DNA of 64,000 nucleotides from Vibrio coralliilyticus (GTDB taxonomy: Bacteria; Pseudomonadota; Gammaproteobacteria; Enterobacterales; Vibrionaceae). Each line of letters starts with the position of its first letter. The first letter of the stretch is position 1. Below are positions 49,279 through 60,765 of the stretch, piece after piece. Below the pieces are notes generated by a model, which did not search any database, was not told the origin of the DNA, and saw only the letters and a list, made by a program, of their open reading frames with translations. The DNA lies in the NCBI RefSeq assembly GCF_024449095.1, contig NZ_CP024627.1:1984001-2048000 (forward strand). Reading direction: 5' to 3'. Made by a program: the position numbers and the translations under genes.

Positions 49279-52188
49279 TTAGTTCATCTCACGACCAGGT
49301 GCTGGAGCTAACACTTCTCTGTTACCATTGTGCCCCGGTGCACTCACAATGCCTTGAGCTTCCAGTTGTTCAACAATTCGTGCAGCACGGTTGTAACCGA
49401 TCTTAAATCGTCGCTGAACTCCTGATACAGACCCTCGACGGGACTGAACGACATGCTCTACGACTTGATCGAACAACGGATCCATTTCTTCCTCACCTTC
49501 AGGTTTTTCTCCCGGTAACAATGCCTCTGGCCCTTGATCACCATTGGTGATCTCATCAATATAGTTTGGCTTACCGCGCGCTTTCCAGTTATTTACCACA
49601 GCATGTACGTCATCATCCGATGCAAACGCACCGTGTACACGCACCGTATGACTAGAACCCGGAGGTAGATAAAGCATGTCACCCATACCTAATAGTGATT
49701 CCGCGCCACCTTGGTCAAGAATGGTTCTTGAGTCGGTTTTCGTCGATACCGTAAACGCCACTCGAGTTGGGATATTAGCTTTAATCAAACCGGTGATAAC
49801 ATCGACAGAAGGTCGTTGCGTCGCCAGTATCAAATGAATCCCTGCTGCTCGTGCTTTTTGAGCAAGTCGAGCAATCAGCTCCTCTACTTTCTTACCCACC
49901 ACCATCATCAGATCGGCAAACTCATCGACAATGACGACTATGTATGGCAATTTCTCCAGCAATGGCGGAGTTTCATCCATACTGTCACCCGGTTGCCACA
50001 GTGGGTCGTGAATCGGATGCCCTGCTTCTGCTGCCATCTTAAGCTTGTCATTAAAGCCTTTGATATTACGAACACCCAACGCGGACATCAGTTTGTATCG
50101 ACGCTCCATTTCACCGACACACCAACGCAGCGCGTTCGATGCATCTTTCATATCCGTCACCACTTCAGAAAGTAAATGAGGAATACCTTCGTATACCGAC
50201 AGCTCAAGCATTTTCGGGTCAATCATGATAAAGCGAACATCTTCAGGCGTCGCTTTGTAAAGCATACTTAAAATCATGACATTCACACCAACCGATTTAC
50301 CTGACCCCGTAGTACCTGCGACCAAAACGTGCGGCATCTTCGACAAGTCAGCGACGACTGCTTCGCCAGCAATATCCTGACCTAGTACTACGGTTGTCGG
50401 AGATTTAGCCTCAATAAAGTGCTGGCTGCCAACAACATCTGAGAAATAGACTGTCTGACGACTCATATTCGGCAACTCAAGGCCGACATAGGGTTTACCA
50501 GGTATCACTTCCACTACTCGGACAGCCATCGCTGACAATGAACGAGCCAAGTCCATCGAAAGGCCGGAAATACGGCTCACCTTCACGCCTGGCGCTAAAT
50601 CTAGCTCGAATCGAGTAATCACCGGTCCAGGGAAAATATCAACGACTTCGGCTTTGATCTTATAATCAGCAAGCTTAGATTCAACTAAGCGAGCAATTTC
50701 TTCCAATGCTTCGCGATCGATGAAGTTTTCGCGCTTCTCTGGGTGATAAAGCAATTCCAATGTCGGCATTGGTTCTTTCGGTTTTGGTAGGTTCGCTTCT
50801 TTCTGGACGAGGAATGGATTCTGCTGCGCGGCGACTTTCGCTTGAGCATCAGCGACAATATTTTGGAACGCCTCTACATCTTCATCTTCGCCTTCTTCAG
50901 CTAATGCAGGATCCGAAGTATCATTATCCTCATCATCTGCCACATCAAATGTCGAAATCACTGGTTCCTGTTGGGTGCTTCCGGGCTCAACATGACTTGA
51001 AATGCGCTCAAGCTCGGTAGGATCAATAACTGGTTCAACAATCTCATGCTCTTCATGACCCTCTTCACTATTCCACGGCATCTCGTTAACGGAGCCATCA
51101 ACAGTTTTTGGCTTTTCAGCCATAACGGGTACTTCCTCAGTTTCCACGACATGGGTAGCTTCTAAGGTGGTGGCTTGCTCTTGAATGGCAAAGTCATCCT
51201 CACTTTGAGCAACCGCTTCTAGCTCTTCGATTGTAGAACCCAATTGCTTAGTACGTTCCTCTTGAGACACTTCATCATAAAAGTCAGCTCGCTCTGGATG
51301 AGCAACTTCAGGCTCCGGCTCAGTAATTTGCTCTGAGGCTTGAGGTTCAACCACTGCGCTATCGGCAATGGGAACATTGACTACTGATTCCTTATGAACT
51401 TCAGGCATGTGGATATTGAATCGACGTGGTGCTTTATCAGGTTCCCTTGTGAACAAGACGTCTTCTTGCTCTATAGCATCATTCACCTGAGGAGCTTCTT
51501 CTCGAGGCATCACAAGCTGGGGCTCAAGAATTTCTTCCTTTTCACCCCGAACTCTATTAACCAGACTCGTCAGCGCTTGGATTGCCACTTCCCCAATTCG
51601 ATCCACAATAGTGAGCCAAGAGATCCCAGTTAACAAAGTAAAACCCGCGCCCCATAAAAATAGGAACACTAGTGTTGTACCTAAAATATTGAGAGTTGGC
51701 AGCGCAAGGCTAGTTAAAACATCACCAACAACACCGCCAGACGAGAAATACCAAATATCATCGAAGTTAATATCTGCAAGACCACAGCTCGTCAGGATAA
51801 GTATCGTTAAACCTAGAAGACGTGTGCCCCATAGCATCAAGTCAATAGATTCATTTTCATCACGCTTTCTGAGCATCACCCAAGCTGTAACGGTAATGAC
51901 CACAGGGATGGGATAGGCAAGAGAGCCAAACGTGAAAAACAGAGTATCGGCAATCCATGCACCGACAAGGCCGCCTGCATTGTTAATGTCTCCTCCCCAA
52001 GCCGTTTGCGACCAAGAAGGATCAGCAGGGCTGAAGGTGAATAATGCGACAGACAATAATATAGAAGACAGTACAATCACAATAAGACTGCACTCTTTAA
52101 GGCGTTGAGGCCCATCAAGACGAGAGGACTGAGGCTCTTCTCCAGTTTTGATTATTGTTTCAACTTTATTTTTGTTCTCTTTGAACAT
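49279..52188 (-). CDS. ftsK: DNA translocase FtsK
   Basis: 969 residues from the ATG at 52188 (MFKENKNK…), chosen because it gives the usual Vibrio N-terminus; up to 20 further codons are open upstream. Four or five membrane helices in the first 200 residues, a long acidic, glutamate-rich linker (about 210–465), then the motor with Walker [11 protein letters not shown] near 640 and Walker [13 protein letters not shown] near 755. The C-terminal gamma domain (winged helix, [20 protein letters not shown]) reads KOPS sites and activates XerCD at dif. Septum-anchored chromosome pump. Confidence 0.95.
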   Translation of the reverse strand: MFKENKNKVETIIKTGEEPQSSRLDGPQRLKECSLIVIVLSSILLSVALFTFSPADPSWSQTAWGGDINNAGGLVGAWIADTLFFTFGSLAYPIPVVITVTAWVMLRKRDENESIDLMLWGTRLLGLTILILTSCGLADINFDDIWYFSSGGVVGDVLTSLALPTLNILGTTLVFLFLWGAGFTLLTGISWLTIVDRIGEVAIQALTSLVNRVRGEKEEILEPQLVMPREEAPQVNDAIEQEDVLFTREPDKAPRRFNIHMPEVHKESVVNVPIADSAVVEPQASEQITEPEPEVAHPERADFYDEVSQEERTKQLGSTIEELEAVAQSEDDFAIQEQATTLEATHVVETEEVPVMAEKPKTVDGSVNEMPWNSEEGHEEHEIVEPVIDPTELERISSHVEPGSTQQEPVISTFDVADDEDNDTSDPALAEEGEDEDVEAFQNIVADAQAKVAAQQNPFLVQKEANLPKPKEPMPTLELLYHPEKRENFIDREALEEIARLVESKLADYKIKAEVVDIFPGPVITRFELDLAPGVKVSRISGLSMDLARSLSAMAVRVVEVIPGKPYVGLELPNMSRQTVYFSDVVGSQHFIEAKSPTTVVLGQDIAGEAVVADLSKMPHVLVAGTTGSGKSVGVNVMILSMLYKATPEDVRFIMIDPKMLELSVYEGIPHLLSEVVTDMKDASNALRWCVGEMERRYKLMSALGVRNIKGFNDKLKMAAEAGHPIHDPLWQPGDSMDETPPLLEKLPYIVVIVDEFADLMMVVGKKVEELIARLAQKARAAGIHLILATQRPSVDVITGLIKANIPTRVAFTVSTKTDSRTILDQGGAESLLGMGDMLYLPPGSSHTVRVHGAFASDDDVHAVVNNWKARGKPNYIDEITNGDQGPEALLPGEKPEGEEEMDPLFDQVVEHVVQSRRGSVSGVQRRFKIGYNRAARIVEQLEAQGIVSAPGHNGNREVLAPAPGREMN

Positions 52189-52384
52189 AACCAACTTAAT
52201 CAACTGCGTGATACTGACTCCAAGCAAGACGTTCATACGATGGAACATCCACCCAGCTAATCAGTAAGGAAAAAAATAGTCCGAGCAGCTATGCCACTCG
52301 GACTATCGATTTAACCATATTGGGACTTAAAACCCAATTACCTTAAGTCAGAATATCGAAAGGTATTTGCTGCTCTAATAAAGA

Positions 52385-52879
52385 TTAGCGCGTTTTGATA
52401 ACTAACTGGTTTGTCTGCTTCACTTCTTCCATCACAACATACGTACGTGTGTCGTTAACGCCAGGAAGACGTAAAAGCGTATCGCCAAGGAGCTTGCGAT
52501 ATGCACTCATGTCCGACACTCGCGTTTTCAACAGATAGTCAAAGTCACCTGATACAAGGTGACACTCCTGAATATCGTCGAGCTTCTGCACCGCTGCATT
52601 AAATTGTTCAAACACATCTGGTGCACCACGGTTTAGTGTGATTTCGACGAAAACCAAAAGTGATGCATCAAGGAACTGCGGGTTTAACAAAGCTGTATAG
52701 CCCGTAATATACCCTTGACGCTCCAGACGACGAACACGCTCTAAACATGGCGTTGGCGAAAGGCCAACTCGTTTAGACAGTTCAACGTTTGAAATACGAC
52801 CGTCTTTCTGCAGTTCGTTTAGAATGTTGCGATCGATACGGTCTAGATCCTTAGACGGCTTCTTATTGTTGTCTGCCAT
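52385..52879 (-). CDS. lrp: Leucine-responsive regulatory protein Lrp
   Basis: 164 residues, the E. coli length. N-terminal helix-turn-helix (about 15–60, with NVELSKRVGLSPTPCLERVRRLE) and a RAM/AsnC ligand domain (about 75–155). A global regulator of amino acid metabolism. It stands head-to-head with ald, 174 bases away, which is a typical Lrp-target arrangement. Its sequence is near identical in outline to enteric Lrp, so it is the global protein, not a minor paralogue. Confidence 0.96.
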   Translation of the reverse strand: MADNNKKPSKDLDRIDRNILNELQKDGRISNVELSKRVGLSPTPCLERVRRLERQGYITGYTALLNPQFLDASLLVFVEITLNRGAPDVFEQFNAAVQKLDDIQECHLVSGDFDYLLKTRVSDMSAYRKLLGDTLLRLPGVNDTRTYVVMEEVKQTNQLVIKTR

Positions 52880-53053
52880 TTTTTATTCCACCTTATTACT
52901 TCCTTGCAAAAAAATATACTACAACTTTTTAATATTCAGTATCAAATTTTATTGTAACCCAACTATACTAGTTGTTAATTCGACAGAATTACCCTACATG
53001 CAGTTAATGCAACTAATATAGTTTATACAACCAAAATAAAATGAGGATTCAGG

Positions 53054-54178
53054 ATGATTATTGGCGTACCTAAGGAAATCAAAAACCACGAGTACCGTGT
53101 TGGTATGATCCCAGCGAGCGTTCGCGAGCTAGTCTCTCAAGGTCACCAAGTTTTTGTAGAAACCAAAGCCGGTTCTGGCATCGGTTTTTCAGACGATGAT
53201 TACATCGCTGTAGGCGCATCCATTCTTCCTACCGCTGCTGACGTTTTCGCGAAAGCAGAAATGATTGTAAAGGTTAAAGAACCTCAAGCTGTTGAGCGAG
53301 CTATGCTTCGTGAAGGGCAAATATTATTTACTTATTTGCACCTAGCACCAGATTTTCCACAAACTGAAGAGCTAATCAAGAGCAAAGCTGTCTGTATAGC
53401 CTATGAGACTGTAACAGATAATATGGGTCGCTTGCCACTACTTGCTCCAATGTCTGAGGTAGCAGGTCGCATGTCTATTCAAGCAGGCGCACAAACTTTA
53501 GAGAAATCTCACGGTGGACGCGGCCTTCTTCTAGGTGGTGTTCCAGGTGTTGAGCCAGCGAAAGTAGTGGTTGTAGGTGGCGGTGTCGTTGGTGCTAACG
53601 CCGCTCGTATGGCTGTTGGCCTGCGTGCAGACGTAACAATCTTAGACCGCAACGTAGACACCCTACGTCGTCTTGACGAAGAGTTCCAAGGTCGCGCAAA
53701 AGTGGTTTACTCTACAGAAGATGCTATTGAGAAGCATGTTCTAGAAGCAGACCTAGTCATCGGCGCAGTTCTAATTCCAGGCGCTGCTGCTCCTAAACTA
53801 GTGACTAAAGAGCACATCGCTAAGATGAAGCCAGGTGCAGCAGTTGTTGACGTTGCAATCGACCAAGGCGGTTGTTTCGAAACTTCACATGCGACAACAC
53901 ACGCAGACCCGACTTACATTGTTGATGACGTAGTTCACTACTGTGTAGCGAACATGCCAGGTGCCGTTGCTCGTACTTCAACTTTCGCTCTAAACAACGC
54001 AACTCTGCCTTACATCGTTAAGCTAGCGAACAAAGGCTACCGTGAAGCACTTCTTGAAGACAAAGGCTTCCTAGAAGGTCTAAACGTTATTCACGGTAAA
54101 GTTACGTGTAAAGAAGTAGCAGAAAGCTTCGATCTAGAATACGTTGAACCAGCTAACGCTATCGCTATGTTCAACTAA
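53054..54178 (+). CDS. ald: Alanine dehydrogenase Ald
   Basis: 374 residues. Catalyses reversible NAD-dependent oxidation of L-alanine to pyruvate and ammonia. N-terminal [18 protein letters not shown] is the family mark; the Rossmann motif [15 protein letters not shown] lies near 175–189, and catalytic K75 and H96 candidates are within [13 protein letters not shown] and [10 protein letters not shown]. Codon use is strongly biased, suggesting high expression. Divergent from lrp, which probably controls it. Pyruvate from this enzyme feeds PflB anaerobically. Confidence 0.97.
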   Translation: MIIGVPKEIKNHEYRVGMIPASVRELVSQGHQVFVETKAGSGIGFSDDDYIAVGASILPTAADVFAKAEMIVKVKEPQAVERAMLREGQILFTYLHLAPDFPQTEELIKSKAVCIAYETVTDNMGRLPLLAPMSEVAGRMSIQAGAQTLEKSHGGRGLLLGGVPGVEPAKVVVVGGGVVGANAARMAVGLRADVTILDRNVDTLRRLDEEFQGRAKVVYSTEDAIEKHVLEADLVIGAVLIPGAAAPKLVTKEHIAKMKPGAAVVDVAIDQGGCFETSHATTHADPTYIVDDVVHYCVANMPGAVARTSTFALNNATLPYIVKLANKGYREALLEDKGFLEGLNVIHGKVTCKEVAESFDLEYVEPANAIAMFN

Positions 54179-54200
54179 TATTGGATAGCAATAACTAAAA

Positions 54201-54228
54201 AAACGCTCACCGAGGTGAGCGTTTTTTT
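54201..54228 (+). terminator. Terminator of ald
   Basis: AAACGCTCACC pairs with GGTGAGCGTTT (54201–54211 with 54214–54224), then a seven-T run. Strong. Confidence 0.92.
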
Positions 54229-54289
54229 GTTTGAAATAAGAAATTTAGCTAGGCCGTGTATCACTTTCACGTAGTGGTACTGCTTTGAT

Positions 54290-54742
54290 TTAGAACCAAC
54301 GCTCCAAAGCATTTTTATCTAGCTGTCGAAAGGCACGATTTAAGATGTGAGCGAGTTCTTTATAACGAGGTCGGCTTTTCATTGGTTCAAGCGCAAAACC
54401 ACTCTCTACTATCTTCTGATGAATTTCCCGATACCAACCTGCCAACGCAGGAGGAAGCTGAGTATTTGCACGACTACCAAGCCACCACATCCCCTGAACC
54501 GGTAAACTAAGAGCAAACAACGCCATAATGACAGCCTGTGGCATTGCCGAGTAATTATTGAAGGCCATTTGAGTGAGAACACTGATCGCTGCGATTGCGG
54601 GCATCACTTTCACCCCAAACTTGGTGGCTTTGATGATGCGCTGTTCTGGAAACAGTAAATTGAGTTCCTTACGCATAGGCCAAGTATCCATGTACTTCTG
54701 CCCGTCACGTAGGTTATTAACTAAACCGGCTTTATTACTCAT
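54290..54742 (-). CDS. yfbV: YfbV family membrane protein (UPF0208, DUF412)
   Basis: 150 residues with two hydrophobic helices (about 47–66 and 70–88) and hydrophilic termini. Matches E. coli YfbV throughout: [15 protein letters not shown] and [16 protein letters not shown] are family signatures. In E. coli YfbV is reported to keep the Ter macrodomain from mixing with the rest of the chromosome. As in E. coli it is divergent from ackA. Its partner yfbU is elsewhere in this window. Confidence 0.93.
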   Translation of the reverse strand: MSNKAGLVNNLRDGQKYMDTWPMRKELNLLFPEQRIIKATKFGVKVMPAIAAISVLTQMAFNNYSAMPQAVIMALFALSLPVQGMWWLGSRANTQLPPALAGWYREIHQKIVESGFALEPMKSRPRYKELAHILNRAFRQLDKNALERWF

Positions 54743-55087
54743 AGGACTCTCTCACTTCAGTATTGGGCCCAAACTAAAATTAAGTTGAAAGATTCAACTT
54801 TCAGCGTAAAAAATTGATGAAAGTTAATATTCTTTCAAATTTTTTTGTTATTATTGGCTATTATCGTTATCCTTTGCAGGCCCACAATCTCATTGTTGCC
54901 GTTATTTACAATTTAAGCAACTCTCGGGACCTTTCTGCAGCGGATGCAAGAGCAGTGTTCGGGAATCACTGCTGTCTTTTATACGGAATTCGACGTTTTT
55001 TTGACCAAGATTAGTACGCAGCCTTTCTCGCTTCGTCTATTCTTGTGATTAATTTTTATCCTAACTGATTATTACAGGTAGTCACTC
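54743..55087. other. Divergent intergenic region yfbV / ackA
   Basis: 345 bases. Contains a 7-bp hairpin AGCAGTG/CACTGCT (54951–54957 with 54967–54973) followed by GTCTTTT about 110 bases before ackA; it may sit in the ackA leader. No promoter is obvious enough to name. A 66-codon plus-strand ORF (54814–55014) has no ribosome site. Confidence 0.5.
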
Positions 55088-56284
55088 ATGTCAAAGCTAG
55101 TTTTAGTTTTAAACTGCGGTAGTTCTTCTCTTAAATTCGCGATTGTCGATGCAGAAAACGGCAACGAGCACCTAACAGGTCTGGCTGAATGTCTTCACCT
55201 TCCTGAAGCACGTATCAAATGGAAACTGGACGGTAAGCACGAAGCACAATTAGGTGAAGGCGCAGCACACGATGAAGCGCTTTCTTTCATCGTTGAAACT
55301 ATTCTTGCTTCTAAGCCAGAACTTGCCGAGCAACTTAAAGCAGTGGGCCACCGTGTTGTACACGGCGGTGAGAAATTCACTCAATCTGCTCTTATCACTG
55401 ATGACGTTCTTAAAGGTATCGAAGACTGTGCAACGCTAGCACCTCTGCATAACCCAGCGGCTATCATCGGTATCAAAGCCGCTCAAAAAGCATTCCCTAG
55501 CCTGCCAATGTCAGCGGTATTCGATACGGCTTTCCACCAGTCTATGCCAGAAGAAGCGTACCTATACGCACTTCCATACAACCTGTACAAAGAGCACGGT
55601 ATCCGTCGCTACGGTATGCACGGTACTTCTCACCTATTCATCGCTCGCGAAGCAGCTGAGCGTCTAGGTAAGCCTGCAGATGAACTAAACATCATCAACT
55701 GTCACCTAGGTAATGGTGCATCTGTTTGTGCAATCAAAAACGGTAAATCAGTTGATACTTCAATGGGTCTAACTCCACTTGAAGGCCTAGTAATGGGTAC
55801 GCGTTGTGGTGATATCGACCCTGCGATCATCTTCCACTTACACGACGCACTTGGTTACTCTGTAGAGCAAATCAACACTATGCTAACTAAAGAGTCTGGC
55901 CTGCAAGGTCTGACCGAAGTAACTTCTGATTGTCGTTTCGTTGAAGACAACTACGGTGAGAAAGAAGAAGCAACTCGTGCAATGGACGTATTCTGCCACC
56001 GCCTAGCTAAATACGTGGCTGGTTACACTGCGACTCTAGAAGGTCGTCTAGACGCGATCGTATTCACAGGCGGTATTGGTGAAAACTCTGGCCCAATTCG
56101 CGAGATGGTTCTAAATCGCCTAGGCGTATTCGGTATTGAAGTAGATGGTGAAGCTAACCTGAAAGCACGTTTCGGTGGCGAAGGTAATATCACTACAGCC
56201 GACAGCCGCATCCCAGCAATGGTTATCTCAACTAACGAAGAGCTTGTCATTGCGGAAGACACTGCACGTTTAGCAGGTCTTTAA
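55088..56284 (+). CDS. ackA: Acetate kinase AckA
   Basis: 398 residues. Converts acetyl phosphate and ADP to acetate and ATP. N-terminal [13 protein letters not shown] (6–18) is the ASKHA phosphate-binding motif; GHRVVHGGE near 88–96 and FDTAFHQ near 147–153 carry catalytic residues. AGGTAG precedes the ATG. Codon use is highly biased. First gene of ackA–pta, but a hairpin with a GAAA loop lies before pta. Together with PflB it forms the acetate fermentation branch. Confidence 0.98.
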   Translation: MSKLVLVLNCGSSSLKFAIVDAENGNEHLTGLAECLHLPEARIKWKLDGKHEAQLGEGAAHDEALSFIVETILASKPELAEQLKAVGHRVVHGGEKFTQSALITDDVLKGIEDCATLAPLHNPAAIIGIKAAQKAFPSLPMSAVFDTAFHQSMPEEAYLYALPYNLYKEHGIRRYGMHGTSHLFIAREAAERLGKPADELNIINCHLGNGASVCAIKNGKSVDTSMGLTPLEGLVMGTRCGDIDPAIIFHLHDALGYSVEQINTMLTKESGLQGLTEVTSDCRFVEDNYGEKEEATRAMDVFCHRLAKYVAGYTATLEGRLDAIVFTGGIGENSGPIREMVLNRLGVFGIEVDGEANLKARFGGEGNITTADSRIPAMVISTNEELVIAEDTARLAGL

Positions 56285-56292
56285 TTGACTTC

Positions 56293-56321
56293 ACCGGCTG
56301 ACTGAAAAGTCAGCCGGTTTT
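56293..56321 (+). terminator. Intra-operon terminator or attenuator between ackA and pta
   Basis: An 11-bp perfect stem ACCGGCTGACT/AGTCAGCCGGT (56293–56303 with 56308–56318), loop GAAA, then TTTTC. Strong enough to stop a good share of transcripts; pta then depends on read-through or its own promoter in 56322–56402. Confidence 0.75.
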
Positions 56322-56402
56322 CTTACTAAGGGGCGTAACTCCTATTCCACTCTAGGAATACGAAGTTGGGCTTTATCTAAAATAGCTAAAGGTACTCTAC
56401 GA

Positions 56403-58568
56403 ATGTCTCGTACTATTATGCTTATCCCTGCCAGCGCTGGTGTTGGTCTTACTAGCGTAAGCATGGGTGTTCTTCGCGCTATGGAGCGCAAAGGCGTTAA
56501 AGTTTCTTTCTACAAGCCGATTTGTCAACCACGCTCTGGTGGTGATCAACCGGATCTCACTTCCACTATCGTTGGCCATAATAGCGATGTGAAGATCGGT
56601 GAGCCAATGGCGATGTCTGTTGCTGAGAGCCTTATCGGTAACGACAACATGGATGAGCTGCTAGAAACGGTTGTAGAACGTTATAACCAGATCAACAAAG
56701 ACGCAGACGTTACGCTGATCGAAGGTCTAGTTCCAACTCGCAAGCACCCATTTGCTAACCAAGTGAATGCAGAAATTGCTGCAACACTTGGGGCAGAAAT
56801 CGTTCTTGTCGCAACACCTGGTACAGATAACCCAGCACAGCTAAAAGAGCGTATCGAAGTCGCTTGTTCTAACTTCGGCGGTACTAAGAATAAAAATATC
56901 TCTGGTGTTATCATCAACAAGCTTAATGCGCCTGTTGATGAAGCAGGCCGTACTCGCCCTGACCTATCTGAAATTTTTGACGATGCGGATAGCGCGAAGC
57001 AGAACGAAATGAAAGTAATGGAGATCTTTAACACATCTCCAATTCGTGTTCTTGGCTGTGTGCCGTGGAGCATCGACTTGATTGCAACTCGTGCAATCGA
57101 CATGGCGAAGCACCTGAATGCGGAAATCATCAATGAAGGCGACATCAATACTCGCCGTATCAAGAGCATCACTTTCTGCGCACGTTCTTTGCCAAACATG
57201 ATCGAGCACTTTAGACCGGGCTCACTACTTGTCACTTCCGCAGATCGTCCAGACGTTATTGTAGCTGCAGCGCTATCAGCAATGAACGGCGTTGAAATCG
57301 GTGCAGTTCTTCTCACTGGCGGTTATGACATTCCACAAGAGATCGTTGGCCTATGTCAGCCAGCATTCGATTCTGGCTTGCCTATCTTTAAGGCACAAGG
57401 AAACACATGGCAGACGTCTCTAAACCTACAGAGCTTCTCTATTGAGGTTCCTGCAGACGATAAAGAGCGTATCGAGTTTATTAACGAACACGTTGCGGGC
57501 CACATCGATGGCAACTGGATTGAGTCTATGACGGAGGGCACTCAAAAGTCTCGCCGTCTGAGCCCACCAGCATTCCGCTACCAGCTTACTGAATTTGCAC
57601 GCCGTGCAGGTAAGCGTATTGTTCTTCCCGAAGGTGATGAACCACGTACAGTTAAAGCGGCAGCCATCTGTGCTGAACGTGGCATTGCAGAGTGTGTACT
57701 TCTTGGCAACCCAGAAGAAATCAAGCGCGTTGCTGCGCAGCAAGGCGTTGAACTCGGTACTGGCGTTACCATTATCAACTCTGATGAAGTACGTGAGAAC
57801 TACGTAGCACGTCTGGTTGAGCTACGTGGTCACAAAGGTATGACGGAAGTTGTTGCCCGTGAGAAGCTACAAGACTCCGTATTCCTTGGTACCATGATGC
57901 TTGAGAACGACGAAGTAGACGGTCTTGTTTCTGGTGCAGTTCACACCACAGCAAACACGATTGTTCCTCCGTTCCAAATCATTAAGACAGCACCAGATGC
58001 GTCTATCGTGTCTTCTGTCTTCTTTATGCTACTACCTGATCAGGTATTGGTTTACGGTGACTGTGCGATCAACCCAGATCCGACAGCAGAACAACTAGCT
58101 GAAATCGCTATTCAATCTGCGGACTCTGCGGCGGCATTCGGTATCGACCCACGTGTGGCAATGATCTCATACTCGACTGGCGAATCAGGTAAAGGTGCAG
58201 ACGTAGATAAAGTACGTGAAGCGACTAAAATTGCTCAAGAGAAGCGTCCTGACTTAGTTATCGACGGTCCTCTACAGTATGACGCGGCTATCATGGAAAA
58301 CGTTGCTGCTTCTAAAGCACCTAACTCTCCAGTAGCCGGTAAGGCAACGGTATTCGTATTCCCAGACCTAAACACGGGTAACACGACATACAAAGCGGTA
58401 CAGCGCTCAGCCGACCTTGTATCTATCGGTCCAATGCTGCAAGGCATGCGTAAGCCTGTAAACGATTTGTCTCGTGGCGCACTCGTTGACGATATTGTTT
58501 ACACCATCGCACTCACAGCGATTCAGGCCGATCAAGCCGCACAAGCAGAAGAAAAAGTGGTTAACTGA
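56403..58568 (+). CDS. pta: Phosphate acetyltransferase Pta
   Basis: 721 residues, similar to E. coli Pta (714). A BioD-like P-loop region (about 1–230, with [15 protein letters not shown]), a DRTGG domain (about 235–340), then the PTA catalytic domain (about 395–715). Converts acetyl-CoA and phosphate to acetyl phosphate, which AckA uses for ATP; acetyl phosphate also donates to response regulators. Separated from ackA by 118 bases with a hairpin. Ends before a strong terminator. Confidence 0.97.
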   Translation: MSRTIMLIPASAGVGLTSVSMGVLRAMERKGVKVSFYKPICQPRSGGDQPDLTSTIVGHNSDVKIGEPMAMSVAESLIGNDNMDELLETVVERYNQINKDADVTLIEGLVPTRKHPFANQVNAEIAATLGAEIVLVATPGTDNPAQLKERIEVACSNFGGTKNKNISGVIINKLNAPVDEAGRTRPDLSEIFDDADSAKQNEMKVMEIFNTSPIRVLGCVPWSIDLIATRAIDMAKHLNAEIINEGDINTRRIKSITFCARSLPNMIEHFRPGSLLVTSADRPDVIVAAALSAMNGVEIGAVLLTGGYDIPQEIVGLCQPAFDSGLPIFKAQGNTWQTSLNLQSFSIEVPADDKERIEFINEHVAGHIDGNWIESMTEGTQKSRRLSPPAFRYQLTEFARRAGKRIVLPEGDEPRTVKAAAICAERGIAECVLLGNPEEIKRVAAQQGVELGTGVTIINSDEVRENYVARLVELRGHKGMTEVVAREKLQDSVFLGTMMLENDEVDGLVSGAVHTTANTIVPPFQIIKTAPDASIVSSVFFMLLPDQVLVYGDCAINPDPTAEQLAEIAIQSADSAAAFGIDPRVAMISYSTGESGKGADVDKVREATKIAQEKRPDLVIDGPLQYDAAIMENVAASKAPNSPVAGKATVFVFPDLNTGNTTYKAVQRSADLVSIGPMLQGMRKPVNDLSRGALVDDIVYTIALTAIQADQAAQAEEKVVN

Positions 58569-58587
58569 TAATCCCTTTGAACGAATC

Positions 58588-58616
58588 AAGCCCTCTAATT
58601 TTTAGAGGGCTTTTTT
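58588..58616 (+). terminator. Terminator of pta
   Basis: AAGCCCTCTAA pairs with TTAGAGGGCTT (58588–58598 with 58602–58612), then TTTT. Confidence 0.9.
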
Positions 58617-58669
58617 AGATTCATTATTTCTCTTAAACACACTCTGCTTACTTACACCTCAATCCGACA

Positions 58670-59614
58670 CTAGAGGCTTTCACGCCCATGAGCAGATTCT
58701 AGATCAAGTTCAGGACCTTTCGGGACTACCTGTGTTGGGTTAATGCCTGTGTGGCTAAAGTAATAATGGCGCTTAATATGATAGAAATCTGTCGTATCGG
58801 CGATGCCTTCAACTTGATACAGCTCTTTCATATAACCATGCAGATTTGAGTAGTCCGAAATGCGCCGTTTGTTACATTTAAAATGGCCAACATAAACGGC
58901 ATCAAACCGAATCAATGTCGTAAACAATCGCCAATCGGCTTCCGTTATCTGGCCACCCGCAAGATATCGGTGCGTTGCAAGATGAGCATCAATACGGTCA
59001 AGCGCATCAAATAAGCTATCGTAAGCTTCTTCATATGCATCTTGAGTCGTCGCAAAACCACAGCGATATACGCCATTATTCACATTAGGATAAATATAGT
59101 TATTCCACTCATCGATTAAAGCGCTCAAATCACTTGGATAATAGTCATCATAATTACCAGTAAGCTCGTTAAACTCAGAGTTAAACATGCGAATGATTTC
59201 TGAGGATTCATTACTCACGATAGTATTATGTTTCTTATCCCACAGCACAGGCACCGTCACTCTGCCTGTGTAGTTTGGTTTTGCTTGGGTGTAAATTTGG
59301 TGCATGCGCGTATGACCGAATAAAGGTTCAGGTAAACCCATCTGCCACCCCTCTCCCATCATATCTGGACATACCACAGTCACATCAATATGCGCTTCTA
59401 GCTGTTTCAACTTTCTAAATATCAGGGTGCGATGAGCCCATGGACAAGCTAGAGAAACATACAAATGATAGCGGCCAGATTCAGGCTGAAACTTCGCATT
59501 AGCTTTGTTTTCTACCCAATCTCGGAAACCCGCATCTTCGCGAATAAACTTACCTCCGCTGGTTTTCGTATCGTACCAAACATCATGCCATTTACCTTCA
59601 ACTAACTTACCCAT
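58670..59614 (-). CDS. yqjG: Glutathionyl-hydroquinone reductase (glutathione S-transferase, Xi class)
   Basis: 314 residues. The active cysteine C57 lies in LACPWAHR, the hallmark of Ecm4/YqjG/PcpF enzymes that reduce glutathionyl-hydroquinones. An N-terminal thioredoxin-like domain (to about 165) is followed by a helical domain with RFDAVYVGHFKCNKR near 240. E. coli YqjG has 328 residues. Isolated gene on the minus strand between pta and oppF, with no operon partner seen. Confidence 0.9.
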   Translation of the reverse strand: MGKLVEGKWHDVWYDTKTSGGKFIREDAGFRDWVENKANAKFQPESGRYHLYVSLACPWAHRTLIFRKLKQLEAHIDVTVVCPDMMGEGWQMGLPEPLFGHTRMHQIYTQAKPNYTGRVTVPVLWDKKHNTIVSNESSEIIRMFNSEFNELTGNYDDYYPSDLSALIDEWNNYIYPNVNNGVYRCGFATTQDAYEEAYDSLFDALDRIDAHLATHRYLAGGQITEADWRLFTTLIRFDAVYVGHFKCNKRRISDYSNLHGYMKELYQVEGIADTTDFYHIKRHYYFSHTGINPTQVVPKGPELDLESAHGRESL

Positions 59615-59720
59615 ATCTCACTCTCAACTGGTTCATATTTATGAGCTAAGTATAGAAAAAGCCAACGTACTCTAAAGCAGAATAAGTTGGCTTTGTTGTT
59701 CGAATTATTTGAAGTAAAAA

Positions 59721-59749
59721 AAGCGCGACCCCCGAAGGATGCCGCGCTT
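59721..59749 (-). terminator. Terminator of oppABCDF
   Basis: AAGCGCG (59721–59727) pairs with CGCGCTT (59743–59749); on the minus strand the stem is followed by a run of T. The 15-base loop may form extra pairs. Confidence 0.75.
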
Positions 59750-59772
59750 AAGCCCGTCACAGGCTGAATCGA

Positions 59773-60765
59773 TTAGACACTAACATGTAGGCAAGATACG
59801 GCATGTACATCATTACCCTGAATCGACGGTTTGGTGTTAGCGCACGCTTCCGTTGCTTGCGGGCAACGAGTACGGAATACACACCCCGAGGGAGGACTGA
59901 TTGGTGATGGAAGATCTCCCTCTAACATCTCAATATGTTTGTTGCGCTCAAGCTTTGGATCAGGAATTGGTACTGCAGACATCAGCGCGCGAGTGTACGG
60001 GTGCTTTGGATGGGCAAACAGTGCTTCTGCTTCACCAAGCTCAACCGCATTACCTAGGTACATCACTAACACTCGGTCCGAAATATGTTTAACTACCGAT
60101 AAATCATGCGCGATAAATACCAATGACAATCCTAGTTCTTTCTGTAACTCTTTAAGTAAGTTTACAACCTGAGCTTGAATAGATACATCAAGTGCCGATA
60201 CCGGTTCATCGCAAATAATCATCTTAGGTCTCAAGATAAGCGCTCGAGCGATACCAATACGCTGACACTGCCCCCCAGAGAATTCATGCGGATAGCGGTT
60301 GATCACGTTTGGCAGAAGGCCTACTTTCGCCATCATCTCTTTAACGCGATCTTTTACTTCCTGCTTTGATAGCTCAGGGTAAAAAGTTTCAAGAGGTTCA
60401 GCAATAATGTCGCCCACTGTCATACGCGGATTTAGCGATGCCAAAGGATCTTGGAAAATCATTTGGATATCTTTACGTGTTTCACGTCGCTGAACGTCTT
60501 GCATCTTGGTTAGGTCTTGCCCTAGCCAAACGACTTCACCATCCGTTGCTTCAACAAGACCAATGATTGCTCGAGCAAATGTCGACTTACCGCAGCCTGA
60601 TTCACCGACGACACCTAGTGTCTCACCTTCATAAAGGCGTACGTTAACACCGTCGACGGCTTTCAGATTCGAAGGCTTAGACCATGGCCATGCCGATTTA
60701 GACGCGATGCTAAAGTGAACTTTAAGATCGGATACATCCAGAATTAATTTTTTATCTGCACTCAT
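59773..60765 (-). CDS. oppF: Oligopeptide ABC transporter ATP-binding protein OppF
   Basis: 330 residues from the ATG at 60765, which overlaps the oppD stop by 4 bases (ATGA). Walker [10 protein letters not shown] near 54–62, signature FSGGQCQR, Walker [13 protein letters not shown] and H-loop IAHDLS are intact. The C-terminal oligopeptide/dipeptide domain has the cysteine-rich [14 protein letters not shown], which in some family members binds an iron–sulfur cluster. Pairs with OppD to power peptide import. Confidence 0.95.
   Translation of the reverse strand: MSADKKLILDVSDLKVHFSIASKSAWPWSKPSNLKAVDGVNVRLYEGETLGVVGESGCGKSTFARAIIGLVEATDGEVVWLGQDLTKMQDVQRRETRKDIQMIFQDPLASLNPRMTVGDIIAEPLETFYPELSKQEVKDRVKEMMAKVGLLPNVINRYPHEFSGGQCQRIGIARALILRPKMIICDEPVSALDVSIQAQVVNLLKELQKELGLSLVFIAHDLSVVKHISDRVLVMYLGNAVELGEAEALFAHPKHPYTRALMSAVPIPDPKLERNKHIEMLEGDLPSPISPPSGCVFRTRCPQATEACANTKPSIQGNDVHAVSCLHVSV

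Noticed and set aside
54814..55014. 66-codon plus-strand ORF before ackA
   Set aside because: No ribosome site, low-complexity start and overlap with the probable ackA promoter/leader.
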